Assembly (NCBI GenBank): GCA_030268105.1
Contig: BSDZ01000023.1
Coordinates: 1,922,001-1,986,000 of the forward strand
Length of the DNA stretch: 64,000 nucleotides
DNA from: Volvox africanus
Lineage: Eukaryota; Chlorophyta; Chlorophyceae; Chlamydomonadales; Volvocaceae
Reading direction: 5' to 3'
Made by a program: the position numbers and the translations under genes. The notes below the pieces were generated by a model. It ran no database searches. It was given only the letters and a program-made list of their open reading frames with translations, and was not told the origin of the DNA. How positions within the stretch are numbered: the stretch's first letter is position 1; every line of letters begins with the position of its first letter. Shown piece by piece: positions 54,598-64,000 of the stretch.

Positions 54598-55593
54598 CCT
54601 CACCCCTGGACCGCGCACGGGCCCGTACAGTTGCAGACTTTTGGGCACGCTTGCAGTCTTTTGCAGCGTTGGGAATAGCTCACTATGGCTGGGATCGGGT
54701 GGGACCACAACATCCCATCCTAGCCATAGTTGGCACGCAAATGCGGTCTGCAGTTCCGGTTGACATCACCGGCCATGGAGCAGCAAGAACAGAGCAGGGG
54801 CTTTAAGACAGGAGTTTTGAGGAGGAGGTTCTGGGGGAGGAAAGGGGGAGAGAGTCAGGGAGGTGGAGGTGAAGGGGTAGTCATTCTAGTTCTCGAGGAG
54901 GGGAAGGGAGAGGGTGGAGGGTTTCGTGGCTAGAGGTTCCTGTGTCCAGGCTTCGGGTCCTTAGGGTTTTAGGGGGGGTCAGCGAGAGAGGTCTTTCCTT
55001 CTTGTGCAGTGCAGGTGTTTGCGGGGCCAGCTTTGGGTGGGGCCGGAAGGCTTGATAGGGGGGTGCCAGTTTGGCTTGTCATCCCCCCCTCCGCCTCTTG
55101 TTGGGTTCTTCCGGCTTGGCTGTGTAAGAGTGTGCTTTCCTGCTGGTGTTTCTCCTCTGAGGGGTTCTGTGTGTGTCAGGCTCTTGCCAGGTCAGTTTCG
55201 GGTTAGAGGAGAGGGTTCCCCTTCCTTTGAGCAGCTAGGTATCCCCCGTTTTCCGTTGGGCCCTTCTGTGGTTTCTTGGTGGCCCTGAGTGCTCTGTAAA
55301 TGGCCAGGCGAGAGCCTCTGATGGTTCGCTGGCGCAAGTGAGAGGGGGAGCACGTGGCAGGACAGACAGACAAAGCCACGTGCTCCTCCCCTGCGCTGTG
55401 GCTCGGTCCGGTCAGGACCCCCGGTGCTCGTCTTTTGAGGGCGAGTCGCCCACAGTGTAACACCCAATACATACATACATACATACATACATACATACAT
55501 ACATACATACATACATACATACATACATACATACATACATACATACATACATACATACATACATACATACATACATACATACATACATACATA
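54598..55593 (+). mobile_element. 5'-truncated LINE copy
   Basis: From CCTCACCCCTGGACCG onward it follows 62618-63486 of the full-length LINE: the last about 70 codons of ORF2, the 3' UTR and the GTGTAACACCCAAT end, then ATAC repeats. The ORF2 stop here is TAA instead of TAG. The 5' junction lies next to a short ATAC run. Confidence 0.85.
55467..55592. repeat. ATAC array 1 (LINE tail)
   Basis: About 126 bp of pure ATAC repeats directly after CACCCA at the LINE 3' end. Confidence 0.95.
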
Positions 55594-55627
55594 GACGTAT
55601 GGTTAATACTAACGTATCACCGGCATG
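55593..55627 (+). repeat. 35-bp repeat, copy 1
   Basis: AGACGTATGG...CACCGGCATG, identical to 56001-56035. Each copy follows an ATAC array. Confidence 0.9.
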
Positions 55628-55638
55628 TGTAACACCCA

Positions 55639-56000
55639 ATACATACATACATACATACATACATACATACATACATACATACATACATACATACATACAT
55701 ACATACATACATACATACATACATACATACATACATACATACATACATACATACATACATACATACATACATACATACATACATACATACATACATACAT
55801 ACATACATACATACATACATACATACATACATACATACATACATACATACATACATACATACATACATACATACATACATACATACATACATACATACAT
55901 ACATACATACATACATACATACATACATACATACATACATACATACATACATACATACATACATACATACATACATACATACATACATACATACATACAT
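55639..56000. repeat. ATAC array 2
   Basis: About 362 bp of uninterrupted ATAC, preceded by TGTAACACCCA, the last bases of the LINE. Confidence 0.95.
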
Positions 56001-56035
56001 AGACGTATGGTTAATACTAACGTATCACCGGCATG
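56001..56035 (+). repeat. 35-bp repeat, copy 2
   Basis: Exact copy of 55593-55627, followed by unrelated sequence. Confidence 0.9.
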
Positions 56036-56524
56036 ACAGTGTCACCGGTGGTCGTGCAAAATGACTTAGAACTTGCGCGCTAATGAGGCAGCAATCGTCT
56101 GTTCAAGTCTCACCTAGAGCATATAATTTTTTGGCTGAACTAGCGGCGACCGTCGCGCTCGCGGCGGCTTTCACTTCGGCGGCCTAACTCTGGTTTATAG
56201 CACGAACAGCCGCCTCTCTTCCTTGTGGATTGCCTTCTTTTACTCTATTTTCTACGGCAGAGTGAACGGCGATTATCGCGCCTGCTGCGACTTGGAGCAT
56301 CCCGCTCATTCTTCCGACTCTTGGCCACCAACGGGAACAACCGCCACTCTTAGGGAATATCTTCTTCTGCTCTCCTTTAAACGGCGGAATTAGAGGCAAC
56401 TCTTGCGCAGGCGGGGATTCGGAACCTCTCGCTATTCCCTCTTCTGGCCGTCATTGCAGACAGTCGCAAGTCGTTCTTCGGAAGATAAACTCCTTTGCTT
56501 CTCTATGCCATCTTAGCCTTCACC

Positions 56525-58177
56525 ATGATCGATATCAACCGCGCGCGGACCACCGCGCGAACAACAAAATCCATTGGCCAGGAATCAGCTGCAGCCAACA
56601 GAGGCCCGTCCGCCCGGCCTCCGATGGCAAAACGCTTCGTTAACCTGGACCAAATTCAACGGGAATTACCAGCAGGAACTCCCATCCTACTCGACCAAGA
56701 GACCTTGGCCATGGACATCCATTGGCCACCAGATTCTAACCCGGCAGACGTCCACGCCCAGCTTTTCGGGCCCCTCACGGATGCAGTCATTACCAAAGTG
56801 TACGAGGTTATGGTGGCCAACATGCCAGGCCTACCATGCAGCCTGCCAAAGATTGGCAGGCATCACCAGTACAAGCACCCCAATGGCAACGTGGTGCAAG
56901 AAATTACCATTCTTCTCCCGAAGGGTGGCAGGGCATGGCTCCTATCATCACCCGCAGTCGCCAGGGGACACCTGAGACTGGGGCAAGTCCACCTTCTCCC
57001 GAACAACCCACCCATCACCGTGGAGGTCCACATCAAAAACCTCCACAAGATGCAGCCAGCACTCTGGGAGATATCAGGGGTGCCTTCAAGCCTATCCCCG
57101 CAAGCTATCCCAAGCTTCCTAGCGCAAGCTTATTCATCAGAACGATCCTCCAGACCCATGGATGAGTTCCAAGACCTCAAACCCACGCGCATGGCTGACA
57201 CATGGCGGGTTAAAATGGCACCGGGATCCCCCAGCCTCCCACCCCAGAGCCTGTTCAGCTTTGGACGACCGGGGGGCTTTTTGAACCAGGGCATGCTGGT
57301 GGCTACTAGGCTCCGGTCAGTAGTAGAGGAGGCCCCGTTTCGTATGCCCTGCAAACCCCCTCCACGAACGGAGCTCAATCGCCAGCGAGACCTCAAACGT
57401 CAACGCCTGCCAACCCACCAGCCAAATCCCCCAGCCCAGCCCACAGCCCGACTGAGAGGTCTGGACCCCTCGTCCAGCATGGCCAACACTGTGCCATCCT
57501 TTGCGGATGTTCTCAGGCAGCACCCACAGGGGCCCCCAAGGCAACCCACACCCAGCTCTCTGATGCCACTCCCACCTGGGGCGCCCCAACCCATGGCCCC
57601 ACCACCCAGGCTGCCGCCCCAAGCTATCATCGAAGCAGCCGCAACAGCAGCAATGGCCAGGGAAGCAGCAGTCAAAGCCGCTACAGCAGCATGCAAACCC
57701 AGAACCCCGACTAATACCACTGATGTAGTCACAGAATGTGCAGCCCAACCACCACCTCCCCAACCAGCATCAAAGCCAGACAACCAGGGGGTGGTGAACG
57801 AGGTCAACGCACCAGCTGGACGCTCACTCTCCAGGGCCAGGGCACAAGAGCATACCTCAAACAGCCACGCCCTCACCAGAACCCAACAAAACAAAATTCG
57901 CAAGCAGCGACTGACCCACCTGCCAGAGGAGGTACGAGCCCAGCGGCACATGGCCCAAACAGAGAGGGCAAGGCAAGCCCGGAAGGCCAAACTAGCCTTG
58001 CAACGGAAGGAGAGGGAGTCAACGGTATCAGGTGGTATAACCAAGGAGGCACTCCGACCACGGCGGACACCCACTCGGCGTCCCCGGCAAACCAAAAACA
58101 ACCCCAACCCATCCCAGGACATGGACTGCGATGGGAAGGAGTATGACCCCCCCAACCGGGAAACCCAAGCCGAATAA
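56525..58177 (+). CDS. LINE ORF1 protein
   Basis: 550 codons from the ATG at 56525; a longer frame upstream would need a non-ATG start. The N-terminal third is basic with Arg/Thr repeats. Residues about 70-250 form a mixed alpha/beta segment. The remainder is Pro/Gln/Ala-rich and then strongly basic (RRTPTRRPRQ near the end). There is no CCHC knuckle. In L1-type elements ORF1 binds the element RNA; that role is inferred from position. The stop TAA overlaps the ORF2 start as TAATG. Confidence 0.75.
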   Translation: MIDINRARTTARTTKSIGQESAAANRGPSARPPMAKRFVNLDQIQRELPAGTPILLDQETLAMDIHWPPDSNPADVHAQLFGPLTDAVITKVYEVMVANMPGLPCSLPKIGRHHQYKHPNGNVVQEITILLPKGGRAWLLSSPAVARGHLRLGQVHLLPNNPPITVEVHIKNLHKMQPALWEISGVPSSLSPQAIPSFLAQAYSSERSSRPMDEFQDLKPTRMADTWRVKMAPGSPSLPPQSLFSFGRPGGFLNQGMLVATRLRSVVEEAPFRMPCKPPPRTELNRQRDLKRQRLPTHQPNPPAQPTARLRGLDPSSSMANTVPSFADVLRQHPQGPPRQPTPSSLMPLPPGAPQPMAPPPRLPPQAIIEAAATAAMAREAAVKAATAACKPRTPTNTTDVVTECAAQPPPPQPASKPDNQGVVNEVNAPAGRSLSRARAQEHTSNSHALTRTQQNKIRKQRLTHLPEEVRAQRHMAQTERARQARKAKLALQRKERESTVSGGITKEALRPRRTPTRRPRQTKNNPNPSQDMDCDGKEYDPPNRETQAE

Positions 58178-61100
58178 TGTCCAGAGGCAACAAGAGAAGT
58201 CAGCGGCAGGGAGCTATCTCAGGGCATCCACTGCGCATAGCCACGCACAATATGCGAGGGCTTCTGGCCTCTCATGGCAGTCGACTTCAGGCAGCGGTAC
58301 GTCAATGGGCTGAGCAGCGGCTGGATATTGTATGTCTGCAGGAAACCCACCACACTACCCTCCAGCACCAATGCCTGTTTGAACGGGATCTTCGTTATGC
58401 CACCAAACAGATCCACACACAAAACTGGAAGATAGCAGCCTACTCTTGGTCTAACTCGACGCACACAGCAGGAGTGCTCATCCTCATCAGACAGGGGCTA
58501 GCTTCAGCTCTGGCACCTAAACTGGCAACACCCCAGCATACATGTACGAGAGGCCGTTTCACCGACTGTATCCTCCACTGGGGGGGACACCGCCTGCACA
58601 TCTGCAATATCTACCTCCCACCTGGCACTACCTCGATGGCTGCGGAAACCCGGGGACAACTCTTCGAGAACGCCCTGGCTGCCACCACAACGCAAGCCAT
58701 GGAGGACAATAGGGACACCACCCTTATCTGGGCAGGAGACTTCAACTTTGTGGAAAACCCAGAGTGGGACTCGTCCGCAGGAAGAGATGGGCGTCAAGCA
58801 GATAGGCCTATCACTGAGATGCGGCAGCGGGCAGGCCCACAGATGGTAGATACCCACCGATACCTCCACCCAAGGCGCCGTGACTTCACTCACCTGTACC
58901 ATGCACCCACCCCAGGCGGTTCACGCCTAGATCGCATCTACATCAATGAAGCCAAGCTGCCGTACCTATGCCATACAGCCATCTCCTTCCACACAGCCTC
59001 AGACCACCGTCTTGCCACACTTCATCTCCTACCTTGCAAAAATGAGGTCAAGGGCCCAGGCATCAAGCGTATACGCATGGCCTTCACTGACCATGAGGAT
59101 TTGGCTACAAGCATGGCGGAGTGGATCCGGAACCAATGCCAAGAGGCACCCTCAGTCGAAGAGAATCCGGGCAACCTTATTGCTTGGTGGCCTGGTTTTA
59201 AACGCCGACTAACCTTCCTAGCACACCAACTCAACAAGGTAGCGCAACAGCGCAGACAGCAGCCAGGTGCTCATACCCAGGAGGCCTACCTTGGGGTCCA
59301 ACAGGCCCAACAAGCCCTCGATACTATGCCGCACTCACCACACCTACTACAGCAGCTCATAGATGCCCAAGCAAGACTGGCTAGGGTGCATATTGAGGAC
59401 AACGCCAGGGTGGCAAAAAAGACCCGGGTCCACTGGTTACACGCAGGAGAGCGTCCTGGCCCAGCTCTGACAACCTTCCTGCAAACCCAAATCCAGGACC
59501 AGCAAACAGCCCCAGTGGCACTCCAGGCACACTCAGGCCGACTGGTCACTAATCCAGCACAGCTACCACAGGTCGTAGCGGACTTTTGGGCAGGGGTATG
59601 CAGAGCCCCAGACTTCACCACTCCTGAAGATCGCCAGTCAGTGCTAACCCAGTTAGCAGCAGCCAACATCCGACTCCCTGAGGAAGCTGACGAAGTGGCT
59701 GGGTCCCCGACCATTGCTGTGACTGAGCTGGGTTTCGCACTGAAGAAGAGCCAGCCAGGCAAAGCACCCGGATGGGATGGCATCCCAACGGATCTGTACC
59801 GCAAGTTCTGGCCAGAGATTGGCCATACCATGGCAGCCCTCTTCACGGCTATCGGCAAAACAGGGCAGGTGCCAACAGGCTTTCTGGATGGTATCATTAA
59901 GGTGCTTTACAAGAAGGGAGACCCCAAACAGCCTGGTAACTACCGCCCTATCACACTGCTTTGCTCGGACTACCGCTTGCTGGCCAAGGTGCTGGCAAAT
60001 CGCCTAGGGCCAGCCCTGGGACGAATCATTAGCCCTGAGCAGTCAGCTTTTCTGCCCAAGAGGCTCATTGGGGCCAGTGTTCTCTTTCTACGCCATCTGC
60101 CTCATCTCTTACGGAAATTGAACCGCCAAGGTCTGCTGGCCTTCCTGGACTTCGCAAAAGCTTATGACACAGTGGACCGCAACTTCCTGATGGGGGCGAT
60201 GGAGGCGATGGGAGCAGGCCCACAGCTTTGCAGTTGGACCCGGATATTGCTTAGCAACACGCGGGCAAGAGCCATGGTGAACGGTTTCAAATCCAGGCTT
60301 GTTAAAATGGAAGCAGGGGTAAGACAGGGTTGCCCTCTAGCACCCCTGCTGTATCTCTTTGTTGCCCAGGCCTTGTTCAGCTGGCTAAAGAGCCAAGAGA
60401 TAGGCCTCCGCCTATTGCCTTCAGATGAAGACAGGGTCACAGCCTGTCAGTTTGCTGATGATGCAGAAGTGGCCCTTGAAGGAGAGGAATCCGTGCCAGC
60501 CTTCCTTGAAGCCATGGACACTTTTGCCCGGGCATCAGGTCAACGCCTGAACCTGGATAAGATGGAAATCCTACCCATAGGGGCTGTGGACGACCACCAT
60601 CAGGGAAGCACAATAAATGGCCTGAAGGTGGTCACCACTGCGACAGCCCTTAACTTGCCAATGGACAACCAACTGCAGCCGCCCCAACCAGACTGGCCGG
60701 AGATGCTAGCCCTGGCCTACACGAGGATGCAACGCCTAGCCCATTATCCGCTCTCTGCCTTTGGTCGGGCTGCAGCAGTCTCCAACTATTGCCTGCAAAC
60801 AGTCACTTGGCATATGGAGCATGGTGGACCACCTCCAGATACCACTCTGACCTACATTGAACGCTTAGCTGCTCGCCTTGTAGATCGGAAACAGGGCCCA
60901 GAAGACCAGGGCCAGCGCTTCACTGGAGTACCTAGCAGACTCTTGGTGGGACACCCATCAACTGGTGGTTTTGGCCTACTGCCCCTCAGGCAACACATTC
61001 GGGCAAGACAAGCCATGTGGGCAGTGCGATTCATCCGAGGGGCCCTGATGGCCAGGAGAGAGAGAGAGAGGGTAATGCTTCTGGACACGGCGATGAATAC

Positions 61101-62826
61101 GGTTGCTGAAGAAGAGGAAGAGCCAGTTACTAGTGGTAATGTTCGAAGCCTCCACCCCTGGATCCGGACCCTGGCCACCTACCTGGAGATCACCCATCCG
61201 GCCTTTAAACCTTGGGCCCTTACCACTGCCCAGGCAACTGGGCCCTGGCTGGGTGGAGAGACCTTGCCTGAGGAGATCAGCCGAATTGTAGGGGCTTTAG
61301 GGCACCTCCCACCACTAGAAGATGTCAGCAACCCACCTTTAGCCCCTGGAGACTGGTGCTGGGCGGCTGCTCTCTGGGGAAATCCTTTGCTGCCCAACAA
61401 TTCGGACAATGGGGGAAGCATCAATGGTAACAACCACCGCCCAGGCCTGGAAACCCGTCACCCACTGATGGCTTCATGCAGAAAACTGCTCACAGTTGGG
61501 GACCTGGTAAGGGTGTACGACATGCTGGAGCATGACCAAATACCCCTCCCTCAGTACATGACCTGGCTAGACTGGACCCAACAGTTTCTAGACCCCTCAG
61601 CTAGCCCCACCCAACTGCGAGACAAGGAGTCTACCCGTATGGCTCTCTCGGCTCTATGCAACGATATCAGCCCGGCATGGATAGCAGCAGCACGGAAGGT
61701 AGTCAACCGCTTACAACCCCAACAGCCGCACAGGGTGGAGGACAGAATGCAGCAGCAGATGCCAGCACCACCAGACCGCACCACAGTCATGGCCATGATC
61801 GTCAGGCGTTTGGGCTGGAGATTGCCAGGGGACTCGGGTATAGTGCCTCTCTACAACCTCACGGTAAGCCAAGCTACTCAGCTGCAAGGGGTTTCAACAG
61901 CGGAGGAGCGATTGGAGCTCTTGTCAGCTTTTGTGCAGGAGGCGCAAGGGATGCCAACAGACGGTCCAGCTCCTCCCTGTCCTGTCACTAACCTCCAGCG
62001 CTTTCAGGCAACCCTAGACAGGCTGTGGACAGCAGTTCGGTGGGAAAATAAAAACAAAGAGACGCTGTGGCGTTTGGTGGTCGATGGGATACCCATACCT
62101 GGCAACACACATCTTTCCAGGGTGCCCATCAAACCATGTGGGTGTGGCAGCTATGGAGCTGATACTGATCAACCTTGCTCCCCACGCCTGCACCACTTCT
62201 GGGAGTGCCCTATAGCCAAGGCGGTGCGAGAACAGATTGACAGACATCTGCCATTGCCGACATCAGCCACCATTGAAGGGGGCTTGACCAGGCAACAGCT
62301 ATGGCTTGTCCAAGCACCTCCCGGTTGCGAGCAGGCCCCATGGGACGTGATAGCTTTGGCAGCCTTATCTTCTATGGAATATGGCAGGCACTGTCTCCGG
62401 GCGGCAACAAGAGAACACAGGCCACAGTGGCCTTCTACCCACAGACGGCGGCAGCAACAACAGACCCACACAGCAGAGCAGGGACCCCGTCAACGGGCTA
62501 TTACTGACTTCTTCAACCGTTCAGGGGGGTTCCCTCAAGAGGAAGAGGAAGATGCCAACACCCATCCAATCATCTCTACGACACAGCCAGCAATGGACAC
62601 TCCAACACAAACAGCAACCTCACCCCTGGACCGTGCACAGGCCCGTACAGTTGCCGACTTTTGGGCACGCTTGCATTCTTTTGCAGCGTTGGGAATACCT
62701 CACTATGGCTGGGATCAAGTGGGACCACAACATCCCATCCTAGCCATAGTTGGCACGCAAATGCGGTGTGCAGATCCGGTTGACATCACCAACCATGGAG
62801 CAGCAAGAACAGAGCAGGGGCTTTAG
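58177..62826 (+). CDS. LINE ORF2: AP endonuclease, reverse transcriptase, zinc-binding tail
   Basis: 1549 codons. The endonuclease domain (about residues 10-290) shows THNMRG, DIVCLQETH, WAGDFNFVENP, LDRIYIN and SDHRL, the residues that nick target DNA. Reverse transcriptase (about residues 500-800) has GKAPGWDGIP, YRPITLL, FLDFAKAYDTVD, GVRQGCPLAPLLY and the catalytic FADD. Near residues 1320-1350 a Cys/His cluster (CGCGS...HHFWECP) resembles the zf-RVT domain. The C-terminus is Gln-rich with an acidic patch (EEEEDA). It performs target-primed reverse transcription in the nucleus. No frame breaks. Confidence 0.9.
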   Translation: MSRGNKRSQRQGAISGHPLRIATHNMRGLLASHGSRLQAAVRQWAEQRLDIVCLQETHHTTLQHQCLFERDLRYATKQIHTQNWKIAAYSWSNSTHTAGVLILIRQGLASALAPKLATPQHTCTRGRFTDCILHWGGHRLHICNIYLPPGTTSMAAETRGQLFENALAATTTQAMEDNRDTTLIWAGDFNFVENPEWDSSAGRDGRQADRPITEMRQRAGPQMVDTHRYLHPRRRDFTHLYHAPTPGGSRLDRIYINEAKLPYLCHTAISFHTASDHRLATLHLLPCKNEVKGPGIKRIRMAFTDHEDLATSMAEWIRNQCQEAPSVEENPGNLIAWWPGFKRRLTFLAHQLNKVAQQRRQQPGAHTQEAYLGVQQAQQALDTMPHSPHLLQQLIDAQARLARVHIEDNARVAKKTRVHWLHAGERPGPALTTFLQTQIQDQQTAPVALQAHSGRLVTNPAQLPQVVADFWAGVCRAPDFTTPEDRQSVLTQLAAANIRLPEEADEVAGSPTIAVTELGFALKKSQPGKAPGWDGIPTDLYRKFWPEIGHTMAALFTAIGKTGQVPTGFLDGIIKVLYKKGDPKQPGNYRPITLLCSDYRLLAKVLANRLGPALGRIISPEQSAFLPKRLIGASVLFLRHLPHLLRKLNRQGLLAFLDFAKAYDTVDRNFLMGAMEAMGAGPQLCSWTRILLSNTRARAMVNGFKSRLVKMEAGVRQGCPLAPLLYLFVAQALFSWLKSQEIGLRLLPSDEDRVTACQFADDAEVALEGEESVPAFLEAMDTFARASGQRLNLDKMEILPIGAVDDHHQGSTINGLKVVTTATALNLPMDNQLQPPQPDWPEMLALAYTRMQRLAHYPLSAFGRAAAVSNYCLQTVTWHMEHGGPPPDTTLTYIERLAARLVDRKQGPEDQGQRFTGVPSRLLVGHPSTGGFGLLPLRQHIRARQAMWAVRFIRGALMARRERERVMLLDTAMNTVAEEEEEPVTSGNVRSLHPWIRTLATYLEITHPAFKPWALTTAQATGPWLGGETLPEEISRIVGALGHLPPLEDVSNPPLAPGDWCWAAALWGNPLLPNNSDNGGSINGNNHRPGLETRHPLMASCRKLLTVGDLVRVYDMLEHDQIPLPQYMTWLDWTQQFLDPSASPTQLRDKESTRMALSALCNDISPAWIAAARKVVNRLQPQQPHRVEDRMQQQMPAPPDRTTVMAMIVRRLGWRLPGDSGIVPLYNLTVSQATQLQGVSTAEERLELLSAFVQEAQGMPTDGPAPPCPVTNLQRFQATLDRLWTAVRWENKNKETLWRLVVDGIPIPGNTHLSRVPIKPCGCGSYGADTDQPCSPRLHHFWECPIAKAVREQIDRHLPLPTSATIEGGLTRQQLWLVQAPPGCEQAPWDVIALAALSSMEYGRHCLRAATREHRPQWPSTHRRRQQQQTHTAEQGPRQRAITDFFNRSGGFPQEEEEDANTHPIISTTQPAMDTPTQTATSPLDRAQARTVADFWARLHSFAALGIPHYGWDQVGPQHPILAIVGTQMRCADPVDITNHGAARTEQGL

Positions 62827-63486
62827 GGCAGGAGTTTTGAGGAGGAGGTTCTGTGGGAGGAAAGGGGGAGAGTGAGGGAGGTAGAGACAAGGAGAGGACG
62901 GTCTAGATCTTGAGGAGGGGAAGGGAGAGGGTGGAGGGTTTCGTGGCTAGAGGTTCCTGTGTCCAGGCTTCGGGGCCTTAGGGTTTTAGGGGGGGTCAGC
63001 GAGAGAGGTCTTTCCTTGTTGTGCAGTTCAGGTGTCTGCGGGGCCAGCTTTGGGTGGGGCCGGAAGGCTTTCTAGGGGGGCGCCAGTTCGGCTTGTCATC
63101 CCCCCCTCCGCCTCTTGTTGGGTTCTTCTGGCTTGGCTGTGGAAGGGTGTGCTTTCCTGCTGGTGCTTCTCCTCTGAGGGGAACTGTGTGTGTCTGCCAG
63201 GCTCCTGTCTAGTCAGTGTCGGGTTAGAGGAGAGGTTTCCCCGTCCTTTGAGCAGCTAGGTGTCCCCCGTTTTCTGTTGGGCCTTCCTGTGGTTTCTTGG
63301 TAGCCCTGAGTGCTCTGTGAGTGGCCAGGCGAGAGCCTATGAGGGCTCGCTGGCCCTAGTGAGAGGGGGAGCACGTGGCAGGACAGACAGACAAAGCCAC
63401 GTGTTCCTCCCCTGCGCTGTGGCTCGGTCCGGTCAGGACCCCCGGTGCTCGTCTTTGAAGGGCGAGTCGCCCACAGTGTAACACCC
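62827..63486 (+). other. LINE 3' UTR
   Basis: About 660 bp, G/T-rich with runs such as GGGTTTTAGGGGGGG, also present in the truncated copy (54805-55466). Ends GTAACACCCAATAC at the ATAC tail. Confidence 0.8.
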
Positions 63487-63515
63487 AATACATACATACA
63501 TACATACATACATAC

Positions 63516-63710
63516 AACAATCCCCCAGACGCCCCGTCTCCCACATCGCTTCAGTTAATCTCATTCCCGCACTTCGCCGCCCCTTTTTGCCCCCTCCCCC
63601 CCAACCCAGCAAGGTGATAGGCCACACCGCGTGAGGACCCTACAGCTAAGCCGGCAACCCAAAACCCCAGCAGCACCCTAGTCAAAAAGCGAACCGGAAT
63701 TCCCCCTTGC
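63516..63710. other. Flank of the LINE
   Basis: C-rich sequence without a frame. It may contain the 3' UTR of the minus-strand frame to the right. Confidence 0.4.
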
Positions 63711-64000
63711 TCACGTTCGGCTGAGCTTCATCAGCATGTCTTGAAGCCAGCCCGCCGGAAGCTCTGCCGCCGCCATGTCTGGGATGCGGAGGTGCACCCG
63801 TGTCATGCGAACCCATGGGTCGGGACAGTACGGTGCCGACCGCGCTGCCGCCACCATGGCCTGCAGCCTGTCGATGGTAATCGGGGGCGGTTTGCTTTTG
63901 GCTGCCGACGGTGACGGTGGCGGTGACAGTGGTGGTGGCGGTGGTGGCAAAAGTGATTGTACGGACGCCGGAGGGTCGGGAAAGATAGTGTTGCCGGGCC
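63711..64000 (-). CDS. C-terminal part of an unidentified protein, cut by the window edge
   Basis: A minus-strand frame stays open from the window end to a stop at 63711-63713, about 96 codons, with no ATG at its visible start. A Pro/Ser-rich linker (PPPPPPLSPPPSPS) is followed by a folded-looking segment (ITIDRLQAMVAAARS, HLRIPDMAAAELPAGW). No family recognised. It may be the last exon of a host gene or the end of another transposon ORF. Confidence 0.4.
   Translation of the reverse strand, partial: PGNTIFPDPPASVQSLLPPPPPPLSPPPSPSAAKSKPPPITIDRLQAMVAAARSAPYCPDPWVRMTRVHLRIPDMAAAELPAGWLQDMLMKLSRT

Larger units (their letters stand above)
56036..63515 (+). mobile_element. Full-length LINE (L1-type APE/RT retrotransposon)
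   Basis: A 5' region of unknown start (up to 56524), ORF1, ORF2 and a 3' UTR ending GTGTAACACCCA plus about seven ATAC units. The 5' limit is not fixed because I find no target duplication. Both ORFs are open throughout, so this copy may be competent. Confidence 0.8.

Noticed and set aside
55412..56036. Frames of 120-190 codons over the ATAC arrays
   Set aside because: Pure repeat translation (YVCM and HTYI) with no coding evidence.
56040..56125. Possible tRNA or Pol III promoter (GTTCAAGTC near 56100)
   Set aside because: The T-stem does not pair and no acceptor stem closes, so only a chance B-box remains.
1..64000. CRISPR arrays, bacterial operons, prophage or plasmid origins
   Set aside because: No regularly spaced short repeats with unique spacers and no prokaryotic gene organisation; all repeats are explained by eukaryotic elements or microsatellites.

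Overview
The window is eukaryotic nuclear DNA. The best fit is a volvocine or other chlamydomonadalean green alga. The evidence is spliced genes with GT-AG introns, GC-rich coding DNA among long CT-rich and tetranucleotide microsatellites, a TGTAA motif downstream of the one intact host gene, and a dense mix of CACTA, Gypsy, Copia, DIRS-like and LINE elements. The lineage is an inference; no marker gene fixes it.

Layout. (1) 873-17585 is a CACTA-type DNA transposon with inverted ends beginning CACTATAACAA, a 3-bp target duplication (CCA) and dense GCGTTA subterminal motifs. It carries fragments of a minus-strand spliced gene and a Copia solo LTR. It is split by an 11.5-kb Gypsy-like element at 3763-15266. 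That element has a split-direct-repeat end structure (A1 - genes - B1 - A2 - B2), a DDE integrase and a PHD finger, and is flanked by CCTG. (2) 18.0-29.2 kb is a decayed, intron-containing DIRS-like retroelement on the minus strand. It is interrupted at 20259-27729 by a young, apparently intact chromovirus (LTRs about 99.6% identical by eye, TSD ACCCG). The chromovirus has a spliced small ORF ahead of gag, a single in-frame UAG between gag and pol, and a C-terminal chromodomain. (3) 30706-35244 is a five-exon gamma-SNAP gene, the only complete host gene I can support. (4) 35.2-54.6 kb is gene-poor: a 1.2-kb polypyrimidine tract, a fold-back repeat, two internally deleted Copia elements, solo LTRs, one ABC-transporter exon, a diverged 5' fragment of a second chromovirus that keeps the same spliced small ORF, dispersed repeats and a CCCTCT array. 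(5) 54.6-63.5 kb holds two copies of one LINE family ending in ATAC repeats. One is 5'-truncated; the other is full length with ORF1 and ORF2 overlapping as TAATG. (6) The right edge holds the C-terminal part of an unidentified minus-strand reading frame.

How parts relate. Insertion order can be read from nesting: CACTA first, then the Gypsy-like element; the DIRS-like element first, then the chromovirus. The autonomous-looking elements are the chromovirus and the full-length LINE. The Gypsy-like copy carries an in-frame stop, frame breaks and a lysine where the integrase glutamate is expected, so it is probably dead. All assignments rest on reading motifs, splice sites and repeats by eye; no database search was run.
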